NCBI RefSeq assembly: GCF_039596395.1
Contig: NZ_JBCNJT010000001.1
Location: 434,001-498,000 of the forward strand
Length of the DNA stretch: 64,000 bases
Source of the DNA: Fluviicola sp.
GTDB lineage: Bacteria; Bacteroidota; Bacteroidia; Flavobacteriales_D; Crocinitomicaceae
Reading direction: 5' to 3'
Notes under the pieces: model-generated
Told to the model about the DNA's origin: nothing
The model's input: only the letters and a program-made list of their open reading frames with translations
Databases searched by the model: none
Shown: positions 30,046-39,335 of the stretch, piece after piece
Position numbering within the stretch: the stretch's first letter is position 1
How the letters are laid out: the number at the start of each line of letters is the position of its first letter
Made by a program: the position numbers and the translations under genes

Positions 30046-30429
30046 ATGAAGAAATATTTACTACTAATCGCATTCAGCACCGTTTTTTTGACCTTCAAAT
30101 CCTTCGGTCAGGTTTATGAGAAAATCTACAGCTTGTCGAGTTCTGAAGTTCAAAATCACATGAATCAAAACAAAATTTCAGGTGTTGATATCCTGACCGG
30201 CGTAAGAGCACACCATGTTATTGGTCTTTCAGGAATTGGAATTGCTCAAAAATCTGCTTTGGAAACATTATTAAACAATGATTCCAGAGTTATTTCCTTC
30301 GTGTTAAGCGAAGATGGCACCTCAGTGATCATTGAATCACAAGCAGTATTTACGAAAGAAGAATTCCAAACGATGCTTCAATCGTTGAACGGTACGATTA
30401 CCGGATACGCTGCAGAATACTCAATCTAA
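30046..30429 (+). CDS. Small exported protein of unknown function
   Basis: A 127-residue protein with a signal peptide ending near KSFGQVY. The mature ~105 residues have no cysteine and an alternating alpha/beta look (SLSSSEVQNHMNQNKISGVDIL, then SALETLLNNDSRVISFVLSEDGTSVIIES, then FTKEEFQTMLQSLNGTITGY). No family recognised. It ends 25 bases before the first T9SS surface protein and is probably co-transcribed with it, so a role in surface display or as a partner protein is possible (inference). Confidence 0.7.
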   Translation: MKKYLLLIAFSTVFLTFKSFGQVYEKIYSLSSSEVQNHMNQNKISGVDILTGVRAHHVIGLSGIGIAQKSALETLLNNDSRVISFVLSEDGTSVIIESQAVFTKEEFQTMLQSLNGTITGYAAEYSI

Positions 30430-30454
30430 CCCAATTACCAAGAGATTTTTGAAT

Positions 30455-33004
30455 ATGAAAACAATTAAACATACATTACTGTCACTAGGCCTGCTAATGA
30501 ATTTGAGTGTACTTGCGCAACTTGCCCCGGGAGCAAACTGTAACCAGGCAGGATGTTCAACCTCCGGTTCTTACTCAAGCCTTACAGGTGTTGCAAGTAT
30601 GGGAAGCTTCCAGTGTTTAGGATCTACACCTAATGCAAACTGGCTGGCGTTTTCCATTGGTTCCAATGGAAGCATTCACTTAGTATTAACACAAACAACC
30701 AGCAGCGGTTCAGGTATTGATGTGGATTTCGCATTATACGGACCTTATTCAAGTGTTGCAGCCGGTTGTCCGATCGGGCCTAATACTCCGACTGTTGACT
30801 GTTCTTATTCTGCTTCTTCCACGGAATATGTGGATATCAGTGGTGCAGTTGCAGGACAGGTATATATTCTATTGGTTACAAACTTCAGCGGTTCCCCGGG
30901 AACAATCAGTTTGCAGCCTAGTACAAGTACCCCTTCTACCGGAACGGTTAACTGTAACGGGATTAACTTTAATGCTACAGCAACTTCAACTCCTGCTACC
31001 TGTAACCAGGCAACAGGTTCTGTTACCGTAACTCCAAACGGCGGAGTTGCACCATATACTTATTCCTGGAACATTCCGGGAAACCCGACAACGCAAACAG
31101 TAAATAACGTTCCTCCGGGTACTTATACTGTTACGGTTACTTCCAGTAATAACCCGGCTAATGGTCAGCCGGTTCCTCCTACAACAGCAACCGTTACCGT
31201 TTCAAATATCAATGCAGCTTTCAGCGGAACAACTACCAATGCTTCTTGTCCTATGGGACACAACGGTACGGCTACTGCAAACTATGCTATTCCCGGAAAC
31301 CCTACAAGTGCAGGTGTAACTGCGACTTATCAGTGGAATGACCCGGCTGCTCAAACAACAAAAGTGGCGACGGGACTTTTACCGGGAACTTATGTTTGTA
31401 ACGTGACCCTGTCAAACGGATGTACCGGAACGGTAACAGTAACAGTGAATGCTAATCCGGTTTCATATTCGGCTACTTCTACATTGGTTTCATGTCCCGG
31501 TGGTGCCGATGGTACTGCAACGGCTAATATGGCTCCGGTAGTCGGTACATTGTCTTATGCATGGAATGATCCGGCTTCCCAGACATCACAAACAGCAACA
31601 GGGTTATCTGCAGGTTCTTATTCTTGCGTGATTACTTCCAATATCGGATGTACGGGAACTGTAAACGTAACAGTAACAGAAATCCCGGGAATGACTTCGA
31701 CGTTCACACAAAACATTCCTGTAAGCTGTAATTCCGGAAATGACGGAGTGTTAACAGTTGCTGTAGCTCAGGGAACACCTCCTTACTCTTATTCATGGGA
31801 TCATTCGGCTTCAACAAGCAGCACAGCAAATGACTTGTATGTCGGAATCAGTACTGTAACTATTACGGATTCTCACGGTTGTATCATTACAGCAAGTGAT
31901 AGCCTGGCACAACCTCCGGCTTTACAGGTTACTTATGTGACACCGGATCAAATTATCTGTCCGGAAGATTCAACAACAATCACTGTTGCGGGAACAGGTG
32001 GTAATGGACCATTGAACAACAATTATACATTTACCTGGAAAGAAAACGGAACAGTTATCGGAACAGGTGCGTCCATTACGGTTAATCCGGATGCAACAGG
32101 AACGGTTTACTGTGTGGAATTGACTGAAGCATGTGGTTCACCAAGCGCTGATTCATGTATGACCATTACGTTCCCTACGCCGATCAACGCACTATACAGG
32201 GCGAATAAGCCTTACTCTTGTTTACCCGGAGATTTGGTATTCTATTTAGATACTGCAAACATGGTGGATTTTGATTACGATGACCCGATCGATTCGGTAA
32301 TGGTTACATTCGGTAACGGAGACGAAGGTGTGGTGTACGGAAATGACAGTATTCACTATGTATACACGGCTGCAGGAATTTATACGATCGATGTTGTTGT
32401 GGTTTCTGAATTGGGTTGTGTAACGACAGGTACTTATCCGGGAATTGCAAACATCATTGCAAACCCGGTAGCTGATTTCACCATGTCAGCCAATCCGACA
32501 ACCATCTTTGAAACGGTTGTAAAAATGCAGGATAAATCGAGTCCGAATGTGGTGAACTGGACGTGGTCTTCACCGGGTTCCGATCCGAACAACAGTACTT
32601 ACCAGAATCCGACATTCCACTTCCCGGAAGGCGTTGTAGCAACTTACCCGATTCAATTGATCGTTGAAACTCCGGAAGGATGTATCGATACGGTTGAACG
32701 CGTACTGACGGTAAACAGTGATGTGATTTTCTATGCACCGAATGCATTTACTCCGGATGGGGATGAATTCAATCAAACATGGAAATTCTTCGTTTCAGGA
32801 ATCGATGAATACAATTTTGAATTGCTGATCTTCGACCGATGGGGGGAAATCATCTGGGAAACACATGATGTAAACTCAACCTGGGATGGAACGTATAACG
32901 GAGTGAAAGTTCGTGAAGGAGCTTATACCTGGATTGCCCGGGTGAAAGAACTCTACACGGATGCGAAAAGAACTTTCAACGGATCCATCACGATTATTAA
33001 GTAA
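30455..33004 (+). CDS. SprB-repeat surface protein with T9SS type B C-terminal domain, copy 1
   Basis: An 849-residue secreted protein, starting at the ATG at 30455 (the TTG two codons earlier is less likely). The signal peptide ends in SVLAQLAPG. Residues ~25-150 form a beta-rich domain with PPC-like features (DVDFALYGPYSS, then YILLVTNFSGSPGTI). Four to five SprB-type repeats follow (about 160-490), each with the PYTYSWN ... GTYTVTVT plan. An Ig-like region and one or two PKD-type domains come next. The last ~85 residues are the gliding-motility-associated C-terminal domain (FYAPNAFTPDGDEFNQTWKF, FDRWGEIIWET, YTWIARVKE), which directs secretion by the type IX system. Likely a surface adhesin. 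Confidence 0.9.
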   Translation: MKTIKHTLLSLGLLMNLSVLAQLAPGANCNQAGCSTSGSYSSLTGVASMGSFQCLGSTPNANWLAFSIGSNGSIHLVLTQTTSSGSGIDVDFALYGPYSSVAAGCPIGPNTPTVDCSYSASSTEYVDISGAVAGQVYILLVTNFSGSPGTISLQPSTSTPSTGTVNCNGINFNATATSTPATCNQATGSVTVTPNGGVAPYTYSWNIPGNPTTQTVNNVPPGTYTVTVTSSNNPANGQPVPPTTATVTVSNINAAFSGTTTNASCPMGHNGTATANYAIPGNPTSAGVTATYQWNDPAAQTTKVATGLLPGTYVCNVTLSNGCTGTVTVTVNANPVSYSATSTLVSCPGGADGTATANMAPVVGTLSYAWNDPASQTSQTATGLSAGSYSCVITSNIGCTGTVNVTVTEIPGMTSTFTQNIPVSCNSGNDGVLTVAVAQGTPPYSYSWDHSASTSSTANDLYVGISTVTITDSHGCIITASDSLAQPPALQVTYVTPDQIICPEDSTTITVAGTGGNGPLNNNYTFTWKENGTVIGTGASITVNPDATGTVYCVELTEACGSPSADSCMTITFPTPINALYRANKPYSCLPGDLVFYLDTANMVDFDYDDPIDSVMVTFGNGDEGVVYGNDSIHYVYTAAGIYTIDVVVVSELGCVTTGTYPGIANIIANPVADFTMSANPTTIFETVVKMQDKSSPNVVNWTWSSPGSDPNNSTYQNPTFHFPEGVVATYPIQLIVETPEGCIDTVERVLTVNSDVIFYAPNAFTPDGDEFNQTWKFFVSGIDEYNFELLIFDRWGEIIWETHDVNSTWDGTYNGVKVREGAYTWIARVKELYTDAKRTFNGSITIIK

Positions 33005-33011
33005 ATACCAA

Positions 33012-33033
33012 CTACTTTAATATATAAATCAGG
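33012..33033 (+). repeat. 22-bp 3' UTR block, copy 1
   Basis: Starts CTACTTTAATAT and ends AAATCAGG; identical over 22 bases to 35999-36020. Both copies sit just after the stops of the two paralogous surface proteins and run into their terminators, showing that the duplication took in the 3' flank. Confidence 0.8.
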
Positions 33034-33075
33034 GAATCCCGTCTCGGCATAGCCGGGGCGGGATTCTTTTTTTTT
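33034..33075 (+). terminator. Terminator of the first T9SS surface gene
   Basis: GAATCCCG/CGGGATTC stem with an inner CGGC/GCCG pair, followed by nine T. Confidence 0.85.
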
Positions 33076-33271
33076 GACTTTTTTACCGGAAAATCATTGT
33101 TGTGTCAATGACTTGCTCAATTCCATAAAGGGCCTGTTATCCATGGATGAAATAAATGTGTTTTATTTTCGTTGTTTTGGTAATTTATCCGTTGATTTTT
33201 ACGTTTTATCGACATTTTAAAGCAACCTGACATTAAAAAAATCGTTTTAAAAACAACACAATAAGGTAATT

Positions 33272-35989
33272 ATGAAGAGGATAATATTAATATGTACGTT
33301 GTTGTTTCTTTCAAACAGTGTATTAAATGCTCAGGTAACATTATGCCTGGGGCAGGATGCTACGGTTTGTGCCGGTCAAACGGTTCAGATAACAAACTGT
33401 GGTGGGGGCGGACCTGTATTGGGTAATGGAATTACTTTGGACAACCCGGTGACAATTCCCCAATTGTCGGATGATATGTTTTCAGGGTTGATTCCGATGG
33501 GTTTTACCTTCAATTTTTATGGAACGAACTATACCAATTGCGTCATCGGATCAAACGGTTTGGTAAGCTTTAACGCAACTAATGCAAACGCGGGATGTCC
33601 GTGGAGTTTGGTTGGTATGGGAACGCTTCCTAACACTGGTTTGACAACAGCAAGAAATTCTGCGATGCTCTTTTATTCTGATATTAACCCGTCTCAGCCG
33701 CCAATTGGCCCGATTAAATACCAGACTATAGGAACCGCACCAAACAGAAAATTCGTAGTGTTGTTCGAAAGTGTAAACGCATTCTCTTGTTTGAATACCT
33801 GTTACTACGGAGCATTGGTGTTTTACGAAACAAGCAATATGATCGACATGATGATCGGTCAAAAACCCAATTGTGCAAGCTGGAACGGAGGCTTGGCCAT
33901 CCAGGGGCTTGAAAATGCAGCCGGAACAGTTGCAACCATTACACCGGGAAGAAATAACAGCGTTTGGGCCGCAAACCAGGATGGAAAACGTTTTACACCG
34001 ATCGCACCGGGAAATACATCTAGTTATTCGGTAGCTACCGTTCAGTATTATACAGTTACTTCTTCGTCAAACAACTCTATCCAATGGGCAAGTACAACCG
34101 GTGGATTGTATCCGTATAACGGAGGAGTTTTAAATATTACGACCGTTCCACCGGGAACTACCGGGTATTATTTGACTGCTTCTGCGTGTAATGCCGCCGT
34201 GGGTGGGGTGAGTGATACCACATTTATTACCAGACAAGTGGTAACGGGCACAACTACCGCAACCACAGATTATTGTTTCGGAGGTGTCGGTACGGCAACG
34301 GTGAATACGACACAAGGTTCAGCACCGTTTACTTATTCCTGGACACCGGGAGGACAAACTACCCAAACGGCAACCAACCTGGTTTCAGGTCCTTATACGG
34401 TTCATGTAACGGATGCATTGGGGTGCAGCGCGAATATCAATGTGAATGTTCCGAATACCAATGCTACTTTCAGCGGCTCATCGACTTTAGTGAGTTGTCC
34501 GGGAGGAAATGACGGTACCGCAACTGCAACAATGACTCCACCGCTGGGAGTGGTTTCCTATAACTGGTATGACGCAGGCGGACAAACAACGCAAACAGCA
34601 ACCGGATTAACGGCAGGAACTTATCACTGTGTTGTGACAACTTCCCAGTCGACAGGTTGTACCGATACGGTTGAAGTAATCGTTTCCGAAATTCCGGGAA
34701 TGGTATCCACCATTGTGAACCAGCAGGATGCAACCTGTAACAGTGCAAACGATGGTATAATTGAAGTAAGTGTTGTTGCCGGAACGGCTCCGTATACGTA
34801 TTCCTGGGATGCTTCGGCTTCTACAGGTCCGTTGGCGAACGATCTGTATGCAGGAACACATACCGTAACAATTACAGATGCGAATGGCTGTGTGATCACA
34901 ACAACAGCAACGATCGGTGAGCCGGTGGCGCTGAAGATTACCAGTTTGACTCCTGATACGATCATTTGTCCGGAAGCTTCCATTGTATTGAACGTTCAGG
35001 GAACGGGTGGTAACGGAAGCCAGTATTATACATTCACCTGGAAAGAGAACGGAACGGTTATCGGAACGGGAACATCCATGACGGTTGACCCGGAAGTTTC
35101 CGCCACTCAATATTGTGTGGAACTGACTGAAACTTGTGGTTCGCCAAGTACTGATTCCTGTATGACGATTACTTTCCCTCCGGCAATCAGACCGAACTAT
35201 GTTTCCAATGTACCTTATTCCTGTCTTCCGGGAGAGTTTGTATTCCTGAACAATTCAGACAATAAGGACCAGATCGATTCGGTAATAGTAGACTTCGGGA
35301 ATGGTGATATGGGAGTTTTCTACGGCGATTCCAATATTACTTACACTTACACAGCTGCAGGAATCTATACGATCAGTGTGATTGCTACGTCAACACGCGG
35401 TTGTATCACCGACAGCACTTTTGTGGGAATTGCCAATGTGATCGCAAACCCTGTGGCTGACTTTACCATGTCTGCAAACCCGACAACCATTTTTGAAACA
35501 GTTGTAAAAATGCAGGATAAATCCAGTCCGGGAGTCGTGAACTGGACCTGGAGTGCTCCGGGAGCAACTCCGAATAACAGTACGTATGAAAGTCCGACCT
35601 TCCATTATCCGGAAGGTGTGGTAGGCACCTATCCGATTCAGCTGATCGTTGAAACGGCAGAAGGATGTATCGATACCATAGAACGAGTATTGACGGTAAA
35701 CAGTGACATCATTTTCTACGCTCCGAATGCATTTACGCCTGACGGGGATGAATTTAACCAAACATGGAAATTCTTTGTTTCGGGAATTGATGAGTATAAT
35801 TTTGAGTTGATGATCTTTGATCGTTGGGGAGAAGTTATTTGGGAAACGCACGATCCGAATGCAGCTTGGGACGGAACCTACAACGGTAAGGTTGTTCAGG
35901 CCGGAGCTTATTCCTGGATTGCACGTGTGAAAGACATTTATACAGATACCAAGAGAACGTTCAACGGAGCCATCAATATTCTCAAATAG
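33272..35989 (+). CDS. SprB-repeat surface protein with T9SS type B C-terminal domain, copy 2
   Basis: A 905-residue paralogue of the preceding gene. The signal peptide ends in VLNAQVT. The N-terminal ~250 residues differ from copy 1: a cysteine-containing beta-rich domain (IPQLSDDMFSGLIPMGFTFNFYGTNYTNC, then GALVFYETSNMIDMMIG) that resembles nidogen-like or lectin-like surface domains. Then come SprB-type repeats (PFTYSWTPGG, PYTYSWDAS), an Ig-like segment, PKD-type domains and the gliding C-terminal domain. From about residue 720 on it is nearly identical to copy 1. Secreted by the type IX system and probably cell-surface attached. It has its own terminator, and a ~270-base gap separates it from copy 1. 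Confidence 0.9.
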   Translation: MKRIILICTLLFLSNSVLNAQVTLCLGQDATVCAGQTVQITNCGGGGPVLGNGITLDNPVTIPQLSDDMFSGLIPMGFTFNFYGTNYTNCVIGSNGLVSFNATNANAGCPWSLVGMGTLPNTGLTTARNSAMLFYSDINPSQPPIGPIKYQTIGTAPNRKFVVLFESVNAFSCLNTCYYGALVFYETSNMIDMMIGQKPNCASWNGGLAIQGLENAAGTVATITPGRNNSVWAANQDGKRFTPIAPGNTSSYSVATVQYYTVTSSSNNSIQWASTTGGLYPYNGGVLNITTVPPGTTGYYLTASACNAAVGGVSDTTFITRQVVTGTTTATTDYCFGGVGTATVNTTQGSAPFTYSWTPGGQTTQTATNLVSGPYTVHVTDALGCSANINVNVPNTNATFSGSSTLVSCPGGNDGTATATMTPPLGVVSYNWYDAGGQTTQTATGLTAGTYHCVVTTSQSTGCTDTVEVIVSEIPGMVSTIVNQQDATCNSANDGIIEVSVVAGTAPYTYSWDASASTGPLANDLYAGTHTVTITDANGCVITTTATIGEPVALKITSLTPDTIICPEASIVLNVQGTGGNGSQYYTFTWKENGTVIGTGTSMTVDPEVSATQYCVELTETCGSPSTDSCMTITFPPAIRPNYVSNVPYSCLPGEFVFLNNSDNKDQIDSVIVDFGNGDMGVFYGDSNITYTYTAAGIYTISVIATSTRGCITDSTFVGIANVIANPVADFTMSANPTTIFETVVKMQDKSSPGVVNWTWSAPGATPNNSTYESPTFHYPEGVVGTYPIQLIVETAEGCIDTIERVLTVNSDIIFYAPNAFTPDGDEFNQTWKFFVSGIDEYNFELMIFDRWGEVIWETHDPNAAWDGTYNGKVVQAGAYSWIARVKDIYTDTKRTFNGAINILK

Positions 35990-35998
35990 TATTACCGG

Positions 35999-36020
35999 CT
36001 ACTTTAATATATAAATCAGG
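35999..36020 (+). repeat. 22-bp 3' UTR block, copy 2
   Basis: Identical to 33012-33033, directly after the second paralogue's stop. Confidence 0.8.
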
Positions 36021-36059
36021 AACCCCGATCTGCACGAGCAGTTTCGGGGTTTGTTTTTT
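36021..36059 (+). terminator. Terminator of the second T9SS surface gene
   Basis: AACCCCGA/TCGGGGTT stem with an inner CTGC/GCAG pair followed by TTGTTTTTTG. Confidence 0.8.
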
Positions 36060-36102
36060 GAATAAATCCGGGTTTTAGCGTGAAAAGCTGTGTTGTCATG
36101 CT

Positions 36103-36110
36103 TATTTTTG
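36103..36110 (+). promoter_or_regulatory. -7 promoter element for the outer-membrane barrel gene
   Basis: TATTTTTG, exact TAnnTTTG match, 20 bases before the ATG at 36130. It rules out the TTG at 36112 as start. Confidence 0.6.
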
Positions 36111-36129
36111 TTTGCTCCATCAAACAAAA

Positions 36130-37464
36130 ATGAATATGAAGAACTTTTTGGCGGTATTGCAATTGTTAGTATGCTCCATAAGCATTCATGCCCAAACAAA
36201 GGATTCGAGCAGGATTGTGATTCCGGAATTGAAGCTGAATTTCAATAAATCCGGGACCAGCTATATCAAAGCCACTTTTACGGCGCAAACCTGGGCCAGG
36301 TATTCCGAATTGAACCCGGGAACAACGATTGACGGGACACCTAAATCCGATTTGGGAGACATCGGGATCAGAAGATGGCGTATCCAGCTTTTCGGGCAAC
36401 TGACCAACCGCGTTTATTTCTATACGCAATTCGGACAGAATAATTTCAGTTTCCTGCAGCCAAGACATACCGGAGCTTTCCTCCACGATGCCATTACAGA
36501 ATTCAGAATTGCCAAACAACTGCAAATAGGTATGGGTTTGACTGCCTGGGGAGGAGTTTCCCGCTTTTCGGCACCTGCAGTAGCAAATATCATGGGATTG
36601 GACGCCCCCATTTATCAGCAGGCAACGAACGGAATAAATGATCAGTTCGGGCGAAAACCATCGGTTTACCTGAAAGGAGAAATTTCGCGGTTGAATTACC
36701 GCATTGCCTTATCAAGACCGATGTCGGTTAGAAATAGCACGGTGGCCATTCCTCCGATTAGCGCAAATTCAAATTTCAGCACAGAAGCACCGGAAGCACA
36801 AACTTCGGGATATTTGTTCTGGCAGTTTTTTGATACCGAAACAACACCGAATCCCTATATGAGCGGAACGTACCTGGGGAAAAAGAAATTGCTGAACCTG
36901 GGAGTCGGATGGATGCATCAAAACCGGGCCATGTGGCATACCACAGAAACCGGCGACACAAGCAGGACAGCTTTATTGTTGGTGGGAGCAGATATTTTCC
37001 TGGATTTACCGGTAGGAAAAAAAGGAGCGGCATTGAATGCATATGCAGCCTATAATTATTTCGATTACGGGAAGAATTATCTGCGGATGCTGAACGGAAT
37101 GAATCCTGCAAACGGGGTAAATGCAGAAGCATCGCTGAATGGCCCGGGAGTCAATTACCCGATGATGGGAACGGGGAATATTTTATTTGCACAAGTAGGT
37201 TACAAATTAAAGGATGATCTGTTTGCAAAAGACAATGGAACGCTGATGCCTTACCTGGAAGTTCAGTATTCCCGATTCCAGGCATTGAAAGATCCTTCGG
37301 TCATGTGTGAAGCCGGTATCAATTGGCTGATTCACGGAACGCACGGGGCGAAATTGTCTTTAGGTTTACAGAACAGGCCTGTTTTCGAAAACAATGCATT
37401 GGGAGAAGCTATTCAGAAGACACGAAAAAATATGTTGGTACTTCAGTATCAAATTGCCTTTTAA
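36130..37464 (+). CDS. Outer-membrane beta-barrel, porin-like
   Basis: A 444-residue protein with a signal peptide ending in SIHAQTK. The rest is made of amphipathic strand pairs with aromatic girdles (TFTAQTWARYSELN, RRWRIQLFGQLTNRVYFYTQFGQNNF, then MLVLQYQIAF at the very end, whose terminal phenylalanine is the usual signal for BAM-assembled barrels). It resembles phosphate-selective-porin-like proteins of Bacteroidota, but no substrate can be inferred. The start at 36130 (alternatively 36136) follows from the promoter element. Confidence 0.78.
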   Translation: MNMKNFLAVLQLLVCSISIHAQTKDSSRIVIPELKLNFNKSGTSYIKATFTAQTWARYSELNPGTTIDGTPKSDLGDIGIRRWRIQLFGQLTNRVYFYTQFGQNNFSFLQPRHTGAFLHDAITEFRIAKQLQIGMGLTAWGGVSRFSAPAVANIMGLDAPIYQQATNGINDQFGRKPSVYLKGEISRLNYRIALSRPMSVRNSTVAIPPISANSNFSTEAPEAQTSGYLFWQFFDTETTPNPYMSGTYLGKKKLLNLGVGWMHQNRAMWHTTETGDTSRTALLLVGADIFLDLPVGKKGAALNAYAAYNYFDYGKNYLRMLNGMNPANGVNAEASLNGPGVNYPMMGTGNILFAQVGYKLKDDLFAKDNGTLMPYLEVQYSRFQALKDPSVMCEAGINWLIHGTHGAKLSLGLQNRPVFENNALGEAIQKTRKNMLVLQYQIAF

Positions 37465-37512
37465 CTTTTCTATATTTAATGTATTATAGGTTTAACAACA
37501 TTCACAAGCAAC

Positions 37513-38001
37513 ATGAAATATTTAAGCATTCTGGCATTTGCTCTCGTGTTTTCTTTCCATGGAAAGACACAAAAGATTCAACGCTGTGATTCCGTTCCGG
37601 CTTTGAATGCAGAGATATTGAACCTTTTAAAACCGTACACGGGACAGAAAATTCTTCGGGGCGAGTGCTGGGATGTTTTGAGCCTGGCTTTGAATGAAAC
37701 TCATGCCGACTGGAATGGCTACGATGTATTCGGAACTCCTTATGATTACAAAAAAGAATGTGTTTCTCCGGGAGATATCATTGCTTTTAAAGGAGTGAAA
37801 TTCGGCGGGATCCAGAACGGGCAAAAGTATTTCGAGGAAATGGAAAAGCATTTCGCGGTTGTAAAAGAAGTTCGCCCCAACGGAGAATTATTGCTCCTAC
37901 ACCAGAATACAGGCAGATTCGGAAAAAAACTCGGAGAATCGAGTATTTTTCTGGGAGATCTGAAGAAAGGAAAAATGGAATTCTTTCGCCCCAAGCGTTA
38001 A
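37513..38001 (+). CDS. Small exported protein, possible NlpC/P60- or CHAP-like fold
   Basis: A 162-residue protein with a signal peptide ending near HGKTQKI. The segment ILRGECWDVLSLALNETHADW, then VSPGDIIAFKG and EKHFAVVKEV, has the order cysteine ... PGDI ... histidine found in papain-like NlpC/P60 and CHAP amidases, with cysteine near residue 52 and histidine near 117 as candidate catalytic residues. This is a motif-level inference; the family itself was not recognised with certainty. Substrate unknown. Its last four bases overlap the end of the convergent methyltransferase gene. Confidence 0.6.
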   Translation: MKYLSILAFALVFSFHGKTQKIQRCDSVPALNAEILNLLKPYTGQKILRGECWDVLSLALNETHADWNGYDVFGTPYDYKKECVSPGDIIAFKGVKFGGIQNGQKYFEEMEKHFAVVKEVRPNGELLLLHQNTGRFGKKLGESSIFLGDLKKGKMEFFRPKR

Positions 38002-39335
38002 TCGATCCGCATCCGGATCCGCCATTCTTTGGGAAACAAATTGTTGAAACGGTTTCCCAGGTGTTTGATCCATCCCAATTTCGTCCCTTCAAATGAAACG
38101 GTGTTAAATCCCGGTTTTCCTTCCAGGTTAAATGTTTCGCCTTTCAGGTAGTGCAATGCCTGTTCCTGTGTCAAAGGAATATCCGGAATTTTTCCGGATA
38201 AAATACCTGCGTCGAAAACCAGCGCTTCATTCGGGATCAGTCCTTTGCGGGAAAGTTCTCCCAGTTCAGTGCCTAATTTGATTATCCGCAGCTGGGAATG
38301 CAGCGTTTCCACCAATTCGGAAAACCCTTCCGGAATCGCAAATACGTAATTGTTCCACTGAATGAGTTCCGATTTCGAATCATTGATCCATTCATTGTAC
38401 CAGGCTTCCCGTTTTAAGCGTGTAAGTGCACTTTTTTTGCGCGATTTGTTCTTTTGAATGCGTTCTTCACCCAATTTCTGAATGACAACAACATAAAATC
38501 CTTCCGTTTTCAATTCGGAGGGAAGTGCATAATACCCGGTTCCGTCTCGTCCCGGTCTTGCAAAAGGAAGGTCTATCGAATGGATTTGTGAATCGGTTTG
38601 TTCCAGGATCCAGCGCACATTGTCTTCGTTCTCCTGCGCATTGAACGTACAGGTCGAATAAATCAAAAAGCCCCGTGGTTTCAACGAATCCCATACATCC
38701 ATGACGATGCGTTTTTGCCGCGCTGAACACAAATTCACGGATTCTTCCGACCATTCATTGCGTGCTTCCTGGTCTTTGCGGAACATACCTTCCCCGGAAC
38801 ACGGAGCATCTATCAGGATGCAATCAAACGTGTTTTTTAATCCGTCGAAATCTTGGGGGTCATTGTTACTCACCAGGGAGTTTTTCGCACCCCATTTGGT
38901 GAGATTTTCCTTCAGTATCTTGGATCGTCCCTGGATGACTTCATTGGCAAGCAATAAGCCTTTTCCCTGGAGAAAATCTGCGATCAATGTACTTTTTCCT
39001 CCCGGAGCGGCGCACAAATCAAGGATTACCGGCTCATCCGGAAGTTCCAGTTGCCGCAATATGCTGTCGATGAATTGAGAACCTGCTTCCTGCGGGTAGT
39101 ACCTGCCGCCGTGAAAATGCGGATCAAGTGTAAAAACCGGCCGTTCGGGAAGGTAAAATCCGTTTTGTGACCAAGGAATTTTTTCCAAACCATTGAAAAC
39201 CGAACTTCCTTTGGAAGAATTGATCCGGATCGCAACGGGTTGTTCTTCATTCAAAGCCTGAAGCAGCGAATCTCCTAAAAACGGGTCCTTACTGACGCGT
39301 TCAACAAATGCTTTGGGAAGTTCAACTTTTTTCAT
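37998..39335 (-). CDS. RsmF/NOL1-NOP2-Sun-type RNA cytosine-C5 methyltransferase
   Basis: SAM-dependent 5-methylcytosine methyltransferase acting on RNA, most likely rRNA. The 445-residue product shows the AdoMet-binding region PVILDLCAAPGGKSTLIADFLQ, motif IV DAPCSGEGMFRKD (with the PC cysteine) and motif VI STCTFNAQENED (the TC nucleophile). The C-terminal ~140 residues fit the PUA-like tail of the RsmF type. The N-terminus begins MKKVELPKAFVERVSKD. Its ATG overlaps the end of tsaD by 4 bases (ATGA), so tsaD and this gene form a translation-coupled operon concerned with RNA modification. Confidence 0.9.
   Translation of the reverse strand: MKKVELPKAFVERVSKDPFLGDSLLQALNEEQPVAIRINSSKGSSVFNGLEKIPWSQNGFYLPERPVFTLDPHFHGGRYYPQEAGSQFIDSILRQLELPDEPVILDLCAAPGGKSTLIADFLQGKGLLLANEVIQGRSKILKENLTKWGAKNSLVSNNDPQDFDGLKNTFDCILIDAPCSGEGMFRKDQEARNEWSEESVNLCSARQKRIVMDVWDSLKPRGFLIYSTCTFNAQENEDNVRWILEQTDSQIHSIDLPFARPGRDGTGYYALPSELKTEGFYVVVIQKLGEERIQKNKSRKKSALTRLKREAWYNEWINDSKSELIQWNNYVFAIPEGFSELVETLHSQLRIIKLGTELGELSRKGLIPNEALVFDAGILSGKIPDIPLTQEQALHYLKGETFNLEGKPGFNTVSFEGTKLGWIKHLGNRFNNLFPKEWRIRMRID

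Noticed and set aside
30960-31900. Repeated units considered as a CRISPR or tandem DNA repeat
   Set aside because: They are SprB-type protein repeats, diverged at the DNA level, in frame with the surface protein, with no constant repeat and spacer pattern.
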